Shown here piece after piece: positions 1-10,915 of a DNA stretch of 64,000 nt (the stretch's first letter is position 1; every line of letters begins with the position of its first letter). A model generated the notes under the pieces. It had not been told where the DNA came from. It made no database searches and worked only from the letters and a program-made list of their open reading frames with translations. The translations under genes were made by a program, and so were the position numbers. Source of the DNA: Thysanoteuthis rhombus (Eukaryota; Mollusca; Cephalopoda; Oegopsida; Thysanoteuthidae); contig OY735227.1 in assembly GCA_963457665.1 (NCBI GenBank), positions 44,891,459 to 44,955,458 of the forward strand, read 5' to 3'.

Positions 1-112
1 ATGAATTTGTATCTATCTGTTATGTTGCATCTTTGTTCAACAGAGGGTCCCTGAACCTGAGAAGAGCTCTTAAGGGGTCCGTGACCCCCAAAAGATTGAG
101 GTTTATAGCATC
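1..112. mobile_element. hAT-like element end cut by the window edge
   Basis: The segment GGGGTCCGTGACCCCCAAAA then GATTGAG reads as the complement of a hAT-type end (CTCAATCTTTTGGGGGTCAC). The other end would lie outside the window. Confidence 0.4.
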
Positions 113-179
113 ATTAGGACAGAAAATCACAAATTATTTCGAATTTCATCTCTAATTTAAAAAATTATTTTTAAAAACA

Positions 180-500
180 CTTCTTTATCGAATCACTGTA
201 GCCCCACAAATTGCCTGCCCGACCAACCAGCCAAGTGGTTTACAGATTCTTTTCTCTTTGAATATGCGTGTGTGTGTCTCATTTTTGGGGCTATAAGCTT
301 GAAAATGAGTACACCACTAAACACTATCTAAAATAGCTTTTTGGGGTCTTTATGGTCATTTTGGACCAACAATGTCAAAATTTTATGTCGGTATTCATAG
401 AAAATTCCAGATAAAATATCTAATTTTTTAGATAATCAGTTCTGGTACACATGCGGACCACAGTGATTCATAAATGCAAGGTACAGATATGAATTTGTAT
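180..500 (+). repeat. Dispersed family B copy carrying a GT microsatellite
   Basis: Family B landmarks are ATCACTGTAGCCCCACAA, CCGACCAACCAGCCAAGTGG, a (GT)n stretch, GTACACCACTA, GGTCTTTATGGTCATTT and GATAATCAGTTCTGGTACAC. Other copies: 5345-5640 (+), 11635-12005 (-), 44850-45030 (-), 52495-52755 (-), 58355-58440 (+). I see no coding capacity or clear termini. Confidence 0.8.
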
Positions 501-796
501 TTTCAATTGATGGATAAGGAATATTGAGAACATATAGTCTTGGACACTTAAATAGCCGCTAAGGAGCGAAAGAAAGTTAACCTGGCAGATACGTAAATAT
601 CTCCAGCAATTTGGAGAGATAAAAGAACTTGGTGCAAAAAGTTTTTTAAATCAAATTCTTTAGAAATTACAATCGAGTGATCACATAAACTTTACATCCG
701 TTTACAACTTGGATGAGATGGGCAACAAGCCAGAATTATTGAACTTATACAAAAGTAAAGTCAGGAAGAGAAAAAAACAAGAACCAAAAATTAAGA

Positions 797-1050
797 TAAA
801 TTTCTGATAAAACATCTATTTTTAGAGATAATTCTAGATAAAACATCTATTTTTTTTAAATGATTCTAGATAAAACATCTATCTTTTTTAAATGATTCTA
901 GATAAAACATCTATTTTTTTTAAATGATTCTAGATAAAACATCTATCTTTTTTAAATGATTCTAGATAAAACATCTATTTTTTTTAAATAATTTCAGATA
1001 ATGCATCTTTTTCTTGAGATGATTTTAGACAACTGATCTATTTTCTTGAT
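797..1050. repeat. 32-bp tandem repeat inside a dispersed element
   Basis: Five close copies (829-992) of a unit built from GATTCTAGATAAAACATCTA plus a T-run and AAAT, with degenerate copies on both sides. The T-run alternates TTTTTTTT and TCTTTTTT in successive units, giving a 64-bp higher-order period. The same motif appears once, unexpanded, at about 412-440 in a neighbouring copy of the host repeat. Confidence 0.93.
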
Positions 1051-1538
1051 AACTTTGGAAATTTTCTCTCATATAATTACCGTGATTCATTCATGTGAGG
1101 TACCGACATTTATTTATTCATATATATGAGAGTGCGTGTGTCTCTATCCGTTTAAAAGTGTGTGCTCAAGTTCGTATTGGTTTTTAGTATTATGTCCATA
1201 CACAAAAAAATACATGCAGTATTAACAAAATAAAAAAATTCCATTTGGCAGATGAGTAGTTGCAACCAATTGTCTGAAGGATGAAGATGATATTTTTCAT
1301 GACATTGCAATAAAGAAGCTACTTCAGCCAAATGAAAGAATGTGAAGGCAGAGAGTCAGAAGCTGTTTTCCAGAAGAATCATATCAGCATTCCTATCAGA
1401 TAGTCTAGTCAACATTTGATTAGTACTAGATTAGATAAGATTTTTTCTCCAGCTCCTAGGTCTTGTCCTTTCCTCTAGGGTGAGTCACTCCTTTGCTTAA
1501 GATGCCGGTAATCTTGGATTCATGGTTAGAATATACAG

Positions 1539-1735
1539 CTTAGTTCTTCCAATGTTCATTTATCCTCTCCTTAAATATGTTCACACTCGGTGCTGTTACT
1601 AAATCTTCAAGAAGGCTGTTCCAAATTGATACTATGTGAAGTGTGAAGCTGTTTCTTCTCAGCTCTTCTGCTTTATATCTAAAGTGATTTTTCATTTCCC
1701 CTTGTCTTTCTCGGGTCTTCTCTTAATTCCGTTAT
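1539..1735 (-). pseudogene. CR1/Jockey-type LINE, C-terminal reverse transcriptase relic
   Basis: The minus strand reads RYKAEELRRNSFTLHIVSI then WNSLLEDLVTAPSVNIFK and ends ERINEHWKN with a stop. The WNSLP..VV.APS.N.FK.R.D.HW pattern is the standard C-terminus of CR1/L2/Jockey-group elements, a different clade from the RTE copies here. Only the last ~65 codons remain. The relic lies about 560 bp before the RTE copy at 2.3 kb, in the opposite orientation. Confidence 0.8.
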
Positions 1736-2277
1736 CAGTATACATGCCTGTTTCATACACTTAGCTAATCATATATGTACCAGATGAACAAATGTATATT
1801 TTCTAAACCAAAGCAAAAATGTCGGACACAATGGGACAAACAAGAATCAATAAAGAAACCTCTGAAGAATAAAGATCAGAGAAATTATGAAACTAATCCA
1901 TCAAATTTGGTTGCCAGACTTTGATCACTTTTCAATTAATCAATCAAATCATTTGAGTCCAACCCAGTTGCTACACCGTCCACATTTTCCTGTCATTGAT
2001 ATTTTTACTAGTTGGACTTGTGGAAAGTGGGGATACATAAGAGAAAGGATGAAAAAGGAGAGGAACCAGCACAGGGGTATATCATTTACTGCGTTGGCAG
2101 TGTGCAGTATCAGCCCAATGGTTCAAGCAGTGGTTATGAATACAAGAAAACAATTCTGGTCAAGTAACTGACAAGCTGCATTCAGGAGAGTATAAGGGAT
2201 CATCATGTTGCTGGGGCACAGGGGCAAGGACAGCACTCTCACTCTAAAGCATAACAGTCATTCATAAAAACAAACAA

Positions 2278-2955
2278 AATGGTTTGATATTTACTAACCA
2301 CATCGGGGATAAAAACACTAAGATCAAAATCGAGGACACAGAACTGGAGGAAGTAGACCACTACATCTACCTAGGACAACAAATCTCCATGAGACCCTCA
2401 AAAGAAGAAGAAATCAAGCAAAGAATCACACTAGGATGGCAAGCCTTTGGCAGAGCTAGCTCAACCTTCAAAAATAATAAGATCCCATTAATCCTAAAGA
2501 GAAGGGTGTATAACCAATGCATCCGCCCAATAGTCACTTATGGAGCTGAAACATAGAACTTAACCAAGAGACGGACCTGTAAATTGAGAACCATGCAACG
2601 TGCACATGAAAGAATAATGCTGGGCCTCACATGGAGAGACCACAAAACAGCACAGTACATCCGAGAAAAGACAGGAGTCAGGGACATCATAGAATCCATT
2701 AAAAATTTCAAATGGCAATGAGCTGGCCATGTTGCAAGAATGGCAGACAACCGATGGACATCACGACTCATGACATGGATCCCCCGAGATCACATGTGCA
2801 ACCGAGGCTGGCAGAATATTAGATGGAGAGACAAGCTAGACAAGTTCAGGAAGTACTGGCTCCGCGACGCCCATTATAGAGAAGTGTGGCAAATCCTTAG
2901 GAAGGTCTATGTCCAACGACGGACGTTAAAAGACTGATTATGATGATGAAGCTTA
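2278..2955 (+). pseudogene. 5'-truncated RTE-type LINE, C-terminal reverse transcriptase
   Basis: The longest of five related copies. Translation gives YIYLGQQISM, RPIVTYGAET, ERIMLGLTWRDHK, AGHVARMADNRW and RWRDKLDKFRKYW, which is the C-terminal part of RTE-clade reverse transcriptase. Two tryptophan codons, in YGAETW and KWQW, have become TAG and TGA; the other copies keep TGG there. The 3' end is a short TGATGA-type tail, as RTE elements have. The endonuclease and most of the polymerase are missing, so this is a dead insertion. Confidence 0.85.
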
Positions 2956-3039
2956 GCTTAGTACAGGACAAGGTCAAATTGAGGGTAGAAACATGTAAAG
3001 ATTGTTATGTCAATTTTCCCATCGTAGAGGGCTTGCCTA

Positions 3040-3620
3040 ACTCAACAAGTCTGAAAGTTAGACCATAGATGTGCTATTTCAACACAAATTCTCTCCCTTG
3101 CAGTTTTATAATGGTAATTAATTTTATCATAAATGAAAATGCATGAATATATATCACTGAAATCACATTTTATCTTTATGAACAGACTTACAAACTGAAA
3201 TACAATGAAAATAAAATTCCAATTTATCAAAACAAACTATATTAAAGCCAAAAAGAAGGATTTTATAATTATTTATCAAACAAGCAAAACTTTTTCTACA
3301 GTTTGTTTTTTTCACAAAAGCAACTAACAGTCAATCAATCAGTCAATATAACGTATCAATGAAACTGGCCCTGAGCCAATTAAGATACAACCGATCAATG
3401 AAACTGGCCCCAAGCCAGTTAAAATACAGAATTTTTAAATTAACTTTAAATGACATTAAATGCAAGCATTTATCTCATAGAAAGAGTGGGAGGGAATGCT
3501 TCATGGAGATAGAGTGAGGCATTTGATTTATTGATTTGTCAGATATTCAATCAATTAGAGAAAGCTATCAATGCAATAGATGTGCGCATATAAAAATCAA
3601 CATTTAACCACCTGGCTTTA
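3040..3620 (+). repeat. Dispersed family E copy (inverted partner at 16.7-17.1 kb)
   Basis: Shares CTGAAAGTTAGACCATAGAT, AATGAAACTGGCCC(T/C)(G/A)AGCC, AAATGCAAGCATTTAT and ATAGATGTGCGCAT, in reverse order and complement, with 16735-17075. An internal segment of about 39 bp holding the ACTGGCCC motif is duplicated here (3354-3431) but single in the partner. Confidence 0.7.
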
Positions 3621-4489
3621 AACCAAGACTCAAATACCAAACACTGGTACCAGCAGGAATTATTCTTCTGCATCAACCACACAGCGAGATATCTTACTAG
3701 AATTTGTATTAAACTTACAGGTAATGTAGCTGGATAACAATTAATGATCCCATTTACAGATCAATATGTGTACAGGTTCCAAAATGAAGAGTGTATCAAC
3801 AATACTCATACTATTAATACATTGTATATTCTCCTTCAACATTAGACCATAAACTAAAGAATGATATACTATGTATTATATGGGTCCTGAATACTGTTGA
3901 TGCACCCTTTATTTGGGAACCTGTGCATATATTAATCTGTATTTGCGATCATCTATTGTAATACAGCTATATCAACTGTGAGTTTAATATTGAGTACATT
4001 GAAACACATTTAGGTTGTTGCAATTTCATTTTTCATCAGTGTATTCAGCCATGAGGTAGGCAACTTAGAATATTTACTAATCTTAGCTAAGTCAAGTACA
4101 AGGCCAAATGCATGGGGTTTTTGGGTTAGAAAGATTGTATCACACCAAATTTTGCAAACAAATACTTTCTGCCTGCCTTGAAAATCTGTTTTGAAAATGC
4201 TGGCTTTTACCTGTGCTTGGATACTTATATCTGGCCCGAGTTGGAAATAAGTAACAAATTTCAACTATGAGACAATCAAATCAATTCAGGGTCATTGCTT
4301 CTGAGACACAAATTTGATAATAATACATCAAAATATTAACCTATTACCAACCATATTGGACCACTGCCATTTTTTGGCACGTCTTGAAAGCTCCTTACTC
4401 TACTCCGCCCTAAATCTCATTTTGGCACCAACAAACAACAAGTGTCAGTTTCCAAACTAATCGAAGCATCAAAATATTAACTCCTCAAC

Positions 4490-5110
4490 AACCATATTGG
4501 AACATGGCCATTTTCTATCTTGAGAGATTATCTTCAATAACTTTTGTTTTCATCATACAGACTGAGTTATTCCTGTTAGAGACCGTTAACCAAAACTGCC
4601 ACAATTTGTTTTGTTTTCAAGATGATCCGACTAGCTGTATGTAAATAAGTATATGTCACAAGCATACAGGCTGTATCAATGGAGCTAGAGGCCTTGAAAT
4701 TTCAAAATTTACTCCTTATTATTTCTATTATTATTCGGACCATCCTCATCAAGAATGAAGGCCGTAGAGTACAACGGCCGAAACTAATAAATATATAATA
4801 ATATAATAAAATAAATAATAATAATACCTCATCTCAAAAATTCAGAGATATACTTACTTCTTATTATATCTAAGAAAGACATTCTATTTTTTGGAAATGC
4901 CCCCTTAAATAGGTTTTTAGTGGCGGAGGGGGTCAATTTACAATCTAAGTTTATTCTAAATTTATTCCTTAGTTTGAGTCCGCCTGTTTTTTTTTTAATT
5001 CTCACTTTTATGAAGACAACTGCTCGACAAAAAGCGAGAAGAAATCTACTACTCATCCCTTTTCCCAAATTATTAATTGATCACCCCTAAGACAACATGC
5101 TGCAAAAAAT
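4490..5110 (-). repeat. Dispersed family A, minus copy with nested insertion
   Basis: Family A is an AT-rich element of about 480 bp with at least eleven copies here. Landmarks in order are GGTCAGTCACTCAATAGAAA, GGCAGCATGCTATGTTGGG, GTGATCAATTAAAAAATTGG, ACACAAACTAAGGGACCAAT, AACTTACATTGTAAATTGA, GACATAAGGAGTAAATGTTG, CCCTCTAGCTCCATTGATGC and ACAGTTTTGGTTGACGG. This is the only copy on the minus strand. A family D element has inserted at about 4726-4853, flanked by an ACT(C/T)CTTATTAT duplication. I see no coding capacity, no TIR and no tRNA head. Confidence 0.8.
4726..4853 (+). mobile_element. Family D short element with palindromic core, nested in family A
   Basis: Starts TTCTATTATTATT and ends CCTCATCTCAAAAATTCAGA. 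Its core GGCCGTAGAGTACAACGGCC is a near-palindrome. It interrupts family A with a duplicated ACT(C/T)CTTATTAT on both sides, so it moved as a unit. It is too short to code for anything and shows no tRNA-like head. Confidence 0.65.
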
Positions 5111-5344
5111 CCTTTCATTTCACCTCGTATTTAAAACCTTTCGTTTTTAACTCCTAAATTCTACTTTATAATAATTTTAACAAGCTTTATTCTGTCAGAG
5201 GAGAGTTCCACTATCAATAAGGAACAGTATCAAGCATTTTATGTATTTAAGAGTTAATACTCAATCAAATGATCTTTTCAAGATTAAAGAAAAAGAAAAA
5301 TTCCAAACATCTGATGAATCCATCTGATGCCTTTCTTTAGTATT

Positions 5345-5640
5345 TATCGAATCAATTTAATCCCACTTCTCACTTAGCTCATCTGCATGTGTGTGTGTGT
5401 GTGTCTCCCATTATTCCTGGTCACATTTTTTAGGCTGGAACCTTTAAAATTTGTACAAGTACACCACTAGGCATCATCATTTTGAGGGTCTTTATCGTCA
5501 TTTGGGGACCAACAATGCCCAAACCTTGTGCTGATAGTTTTAGATTGAAGATCTATTTTTTAAATAATTTTTTTGATAATCAGTTCTAGCAGACGCATGC
5601 GATGCAGTGATTGATCTATGTAAGGTACTGGTATTAGTTT
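5345..5640 (+). repeat. Dispersed family B copy with (GT)n
   Basis: Contains ATCTGCATGTGTGTGTG, GTACACCACTAGGCATCATC, GGGTCTTTATCGTCATTTGG and GATAATCAGTTCTAGCAGAC in family order. Confidence 0.8.
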
Positions 5641-5859
5641 TGATCAGTGACAAATGACCATTCCTCTGCAAGCAATTAGAAGCTAACAATTAACTTCTAA
5701 CAAGAGAAACTACAAGGTTATTTTTTTTTTTGTAATTATCATATAACCAGACGTTTATGTGTTATGATATTGACCAAACAAAAACACCTAAAGTTTAATT
5801 CGTTTGCATGATTACATATATGAATGAATGGCAAACAAAATTCACAGAGGATTTTCCAC

Positions 5860-6150
5860 AAGTATAAGATCTTAGACACAGAACCTGTACACAGAAAACC
5901 CCTCTGATCAGCGTGATGAAGTGGGGCCCCTTTGCTATAGGTTTGACAGGAGTTTCCTCCTCCTGGCAGATACTCAAGCTAGTTGTGGATGTCTTAACCA
6001 CCTCTTTGTGGCAGTATGGCTGACATAGGAAGTTAAACAACAGGACAGTATCTGTAGAGCAGAAGACTGAGCTGACAGTCTGCAACTCCTCCAGTGGAAC
6101 ATAGCTCAACAGTATAGCTGCTTGTGCATACTGCAGCCCATGTTCAGGTT
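5860..6150 (-). pseudogene. GC-rich coding-like fragment
   Basis: The minus strand reads GLQYAQAAILLSYVPLEELQ, TVSSVFCSTDTVLLF and VKPIAKGPHFITLIRG without a stop for about 100 codons. A pyrimidine-rich acceptor (TTTTTTCCCTAG) lies just upstream, but a TAA falls between it and the frame. It is probably a relic of a conserved gene, not identified. Confidence 0.3.
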
Positions 6151-6493
6151 ACACCCCTAGGGAAAAAATTGTATCTACTTATAAAGTTTTAACTTAGTAT
6201 AAGTCCTGATTTTTCTCCACAGCTATCCGAGCCAATGATAACCCCTCTCCCTTTTAGCCTACAACTTTAGGCATCAACTGAGATATCTTGAGACTCTTGT
6301 TCCTCCCTTCTTTATAGTTTCCTCTTACTCCTATCACTTTCATCTTCTTGCCTGTTTTATAACCTACTTTATATTATTCCTGACATAACCACTGAATCCT
6401 AATCCTGGATAGGTAAAAGTTTGTTGGTGATGAAGAAAATAATGATAATAATAACACAACAATAAAACCTAGAATAATGGTAAATAGTACTTA

Positions 6494-6604
6494 GCTATGA
6501 TTAGAGTTACCCACATTCGTTGAAACTTTTGCTATGATTAGAGTTACCCACATTCGTTGAAACTTTCGCTATGATTAGAGTTACCCACATTCGTTGAAAC
6601 TTTC
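6494..6604. repeat. Three perfect tandem copies of a 37-bp unit
   Basis: Units at 6494-6530, 6531-6567 and 6568-6604 start GCTATGATTAGAGTTACCCA. They differ only at the last base, which points to a recent duplication. No coding frame or known motif is visible in the unit. Confidence 0.97.
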
Positions 6605-6840
6605 AGACTTGGTCTTCAGTGAAGAATGAACAGACACAATGATAGTGTGATGGTTAAACAGTACATAAGCTTACTCAATGATGTCTCTCTTCCGATTGAG
6701 TAACCAAACAGAAGAGTGTTCACAAATGCAAAATAAGGATCCATCTAATTGGTTGCCTAGATACATCAAGACCTCACAACGAATCCTGTAAATATTTAAA
6801 AAGCTGGATACTTTCCAGGGAGACCTTGTAAATCAACCTC

Positions 6841-7056
6841 CAGGGTTGCCAACTCAAAAGATATTTTCACGCTAGTTTGACAGCTAAAAAATGTTGAATA
6901 GAAATACAGCCAATAAAACAACAAAATGGCCAAAAAAAAACCCAGATGATGGCCCAAAATTGTCAAAAGTAGCCAAATATAATTTGGCAACTTTTTGATA
7001 GTCATAACCAGAATCAGGCTAAATTCAGCACAAAAAGAGCTTAACTGGCAACACTG
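6841..7056. mobile_element. Short MITE with CAG(G/T)GTTGCCA termini
   Basis: The left end CAGGGTTGCCAACTC and the complement of the right end CAGTGTTGCCAGTTA share 11-12 of 15 bases. The flanks TCAACCTC and TCAACATT match at 6 of 8 positions. It contains several TGGCCA/TGGCAA words and no gene. Part of a related body lies at about 12885-12990. Confidence 0.6.
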
Positions 7057-7490
7057 TCAACATTGTCTACAGAACTATTGTAGATATTGTGGAATTTTGA
7101 TCTAAAATTTAATGCGATTGCATGAATCAAGTATTAAAACTTCAGTGGCTTCAAACATGCAACTGAATGGCACTTTGAGATGATTAACTCTGACATGAGA
7201 AGAATTCATCTTCAGGAAACATAACACTTTACAAAATCTGGAGAATATTCAGATACAATCAATATTGTAAAACTTTTGAACAGGATTTTTTCTAGTCTGT
7301 TCAACCAGCACTTATTATTTCATTCATTTTTCTTTCTTCAACTTTTTTTTTTTTTAAACAAGAAAACAATGATACAGTCAAACACATCATTGGAAAATGG
7401 CCAATTAAATAGAGAAAACACACACAAAATGTTGAGATTTCAATGTAAACTTGTTCTAATAAAACTATGTTTTCCCCATCTACACAGTGC

Positions 7491-7492
<2 letters not shown>

Positions 7493-7527
<35 letters not shown>
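7493..7527. repeat. (TA)n microsatellite cluster, first array
   Basis: Pure TA run followed by (GT) and irregular ATATG sequence to about 7720. Two more TA arrays follow within 400 bp (7611-7632 and 7865-7902), so 7.49-7.91 kb is one simple-sequence zone. Confidence 0.97.
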
Positions 7528-7530
<3 letters not shown>

Positions 7531-7861
7531 CGTGTGTGTATTTATAGATTTATATTTATATGAGCATATGCATATCTATGTTTGTGTGCATATATGTATA
7601 TATTGATTAGTATATATATATATATATATATGTGTGTGTTTTTATACCTATTACTCTATATTTACATATCTGTATATAAGTGCATATGCACGTATATCTA
7701 TGCTGGTATGCATATATTATATTGAAATGGATATATTATCCGACAAAATAATTATACATGCATTATTTTTTTGAAACTATTTGAACTGACATCCTGTTTG
7801 TGCATTTTGATATTAATGAGGGTGTATTTATAGATCTATATATAAGTGCATGTCTCTCAGT

Positions 7862-7864
<3 letters not shown>

Positions 7865-7902
<38 letters not shown>
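7865..7902. repeat. (TA)n microsatellite
   Basis: Pure TA run of 38 bases at the end of the 7.5-7.9 kb simple-sequence zone. Confidence 0.97.
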
Positions 7903-7907
<5 letters not shown>

Positions 7908-8310
7908 GTATATAAGAGTGTATCATTGTATTTTGCAACTCAGCTGAGGAAAAGAAATCTGTTATCACTGTGACAATTGACACTTAGATTTATCAGTTAT
8001 TCATAATAGAGAAAGGTTTTGTTTTTTTCAAGTAACACATGAAAGAAAAAATAGAACAATATATAATTCATTTTATTCTTATTTATATACTAGTTTATTT
8101 CTGTTCGAAAGAGTTTTGTCTTCCATCAAATGCAAAGAGAGGAAACATTAACTCTAACCTATGTAATGAAACGGAATTTCATTCATGTTTCAAATGGTGT
8201 AATCAAAATGCTGAATTTAAGAAACAATAAAGGATGATAAAAAATTTTCCAAAGTAATAACAATCCATTTTTGGTCAACAGTATTCTCCAAGCTCATTGC
8301 AATATAAATC

Positions 8311-8317
8311 TCTCTCC

Positions 8318-8356
<39 letters not shown>
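8311..8356. repeat. Compound (CT)n-(TA)n microsatellite
   Basis: CT dinucleotides (8311-8331) pass directly into a TA run. Compound arrays of this kind arise by slippage. Confidence 0.96.
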
Positions 8357-9009
8357 AATATAAAAAATGCTATGTATATCTGTATAGTTCATATATGCTG
8401 TCATTTTTGATGGCACAGATAAACTAGTGATATACATTAATATCGAGACCATTTTTTTTTTATGTTAGTTAAAACTGATGATCTACGAGTGTATATATTC
8501 ATCGCCACAAGACCATTATCATGATTTTTCCTTTCTACATTAGCATTATTAGAATCAGCTGTAGAAGAAAGATCAGAAAGAAGGTGCTGCCAAGTTTCAG
8601 GTCTGTCCTTTTTATTAGAAGATGAAATTCCAAGTAGTATAATGTCTCGACACGACTATAAGTATTCTATGTTGGAAAACTGATGGGCAAAATTCCATCA
8701 GTTAACATCACCTGAACATCTTCACCACAGACGGTGAGGAAGGATATGCCAACGATCACATCAATAGTCAGCACATCCTGTTGTTGGGATATTTTTTCTA
8801 CCTCTACTAATAAAAGATTTCCATCAATGGAGTAACTATTTTGAGTCACAAAAATGAAGCCAAAGAGAACAAGCATTCCAAGGGAAATCATGAATCACCA
8901 TCACTCATATATACTACTTTTTATCTCATAAATAAAGCAATGGTAGTGGTAAAATTGAGTTACCTTGATGAAAATACCACCATAGTTCGAATTAGAAATT
9001 CATGATTTC

Positions 9010-9300
9010 TTTTTATAAATGAGTCTGATTAGTCACTTGATTGAGCGATCAATGAATTAGTTGCTTTTCTTGTCATTTTGAGACTGTGATCTCTAAAAAG
9101 TACAATTTCATTTTTAAAAGCATGAAATCTGCCGGGCGCAAACTAAGTGACCAATTTAGCAATAAACTTACATTGTAAACTGAAGACTGTCCCCTCCTCC
9201 CGATAAAGACTTGTTTAAGGGGGAATTTTAAAAAAAAAAAAAAAAACTCTAAACATTTTCCCAAGGGGAGTATGTATGTAAAATTCTGAGTTTCTCCTAC
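9010..9300 (+). repeat. Dispersed family A copy (right part lost)
   Basis: Shares GTCTGATTAGTCACTTGATT, the CAAACTAAGTGACCAATTTA block and ACTTACATTGTAAACTGA. It lacks the last third of the family. An A-run (9230-9246) replaces part of the middle. Confidence 0.8.
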
Positions 9301-10761
9301 AAATAGTTAGGGCTGGGTAAAATGTAGGTGAATAGATATCAATGTCAGAACACATAAATAATATAAACCGAGCAACAATGATTAAATCAGTCTGTTGTGG
9401 ATAAAAGTGATAAGAAGGGTAGGTAAAGAATGCTTAAGGTATTCACTATGTTTTGTTGAGTGTCGACCACCCAGTAAGGATTGAACTCCTTTCTGTAGTA
9501 AAGGCCTAATGCAATCACTACTCCAAAATAAAAAAATTCAGGAATGTTTTTTTATAGCTTCGTGGTAACAAAGAAATTTCCACAATGATGGCATAGTCAG
9601 AAAAGGTCACTGCTTTATTGCTTAACCTGGAGTTAACTTCTTTTCTTGTACTGTAACAAGAACAATCCTCACAAAATTTTGGGGAGTAAAAAACAACATT
9701 CACCTTGGATTTGATTATTCTAGTCGGATATTTGTTAAACAGGGAGTATTAATCATTTGGCATGATATGGTCAGACTTGTCTATGTGTTAATTTATTCAC
9801 AACTTTCCTGGCGTGTATCCTCGAGCCTTCTTTGGTTCAGTGCGAAGGAGGAAACTCCAAAGAACCTTGATAATACGACCAGATACAGAAAAAAAAATTG
9901 GTATGACACATCCAGTCCAATCAGGCAAGCACTTTGAATAGTGACTGCACTTTCTATAACCTGACGGATATTCAGCCAAGACAGATATACAGCCAAGACG
10001 TGAATAAATAAACACGTGTGGAAAATAGTCCAACTATATCATCAGTGATTGAAATTTGATAGGAAGAGAATTTTTCAGCAGCCTCATTTAGAAGTTGAAA
10101 AGGTCTGCACGAATCCTTGTAAACTCCCACTTAAACCATTGAGTTATTTGAAGAAATTCAAAGACTATTACATTTGTATTTCTTTCCTAGTGATTATCAC
10201 TAGGGCAGTGCCTGTTTCAAGGGAAGAGGCCAGACTTTATGATGTGCAAAGCAGCCTACCAATATTGTCATGTAAAATAATTTTCCAGCCATCATACGAA
10301 ACTACAGTTTTGAAGTTACTAATTTTCAGTTTCACCAATTTAGATATTTAACATCCAAACTTACATAATTCTGAAGAGTAGAAGTCAAAGGAGATAATTT
10401 ATAGAGACTATGGAGAAAAATCTATAATCTCTAAATCTTATCAATTTTGATAAGATTTCTCACAAACTGCTGATCCAAACAAACTTCTAACTCAACACTG
10501 CACTGCCTTTTGTGCTGATTAATATATATGGCAAAAGTTAACTTTGTACAACAGCTAGTAATCAAATCACAGTGCATACACACCGACAGAGATTTTGTCA
10601 ATCGCAGTTGAATATATAAAAAAAAGTATGGATATAAATCAGCTGGGGAACTGGTGGTATTGTGAATTCCCCTCCCCCAGGGTCTTTTGGCTCCTCATTT
10701 TTGGTCATTCGTTAATGACGTTTTCAGCACTGAAATTTGATATGAAAGATACACACCACAA

Positions 10762-10915
10762 CACAAATCATTTCTATTATTATTATGATTATCCTCATCT
10801 TAGTTGTTTTTCATACAAAGTTTTGGCCGTTGTACTCTACGGCCTTCATCAAGTATCATCTAGTAATAATAGAAATGATAATAATCCCTCATCTAAAAAA
10901 TTCAGAGAAACAAAA
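10762..10915 (+). mobile_element. Family D element, second copy, core inverted
   Basis: Has the same outer ends as the 4.7-kb copy (TTTCTATTATTATT... and CCTCATCTAAAAAATTCAGAG), but the core GGCCGTTGTACTCTACGGCC and the adjoining CTTCATCAAG lie in the reverse orientation. Confidence 0.6.

Noticed and set aside
7276-7563. Small proteins with Tyr-Ile repeats
   Set aside because: Frames at 7276-7563, 22269-22490, 24722-25042, 28927-29124 and 33327-33515 are (TA)n read-through.
8667-8891. 74-codon minus frame with a hydrophobic start
   Set aside because: It looked like a small secreted protein, but its start overlaps a dispersed block also present at 43985-44038, and no other support exists.
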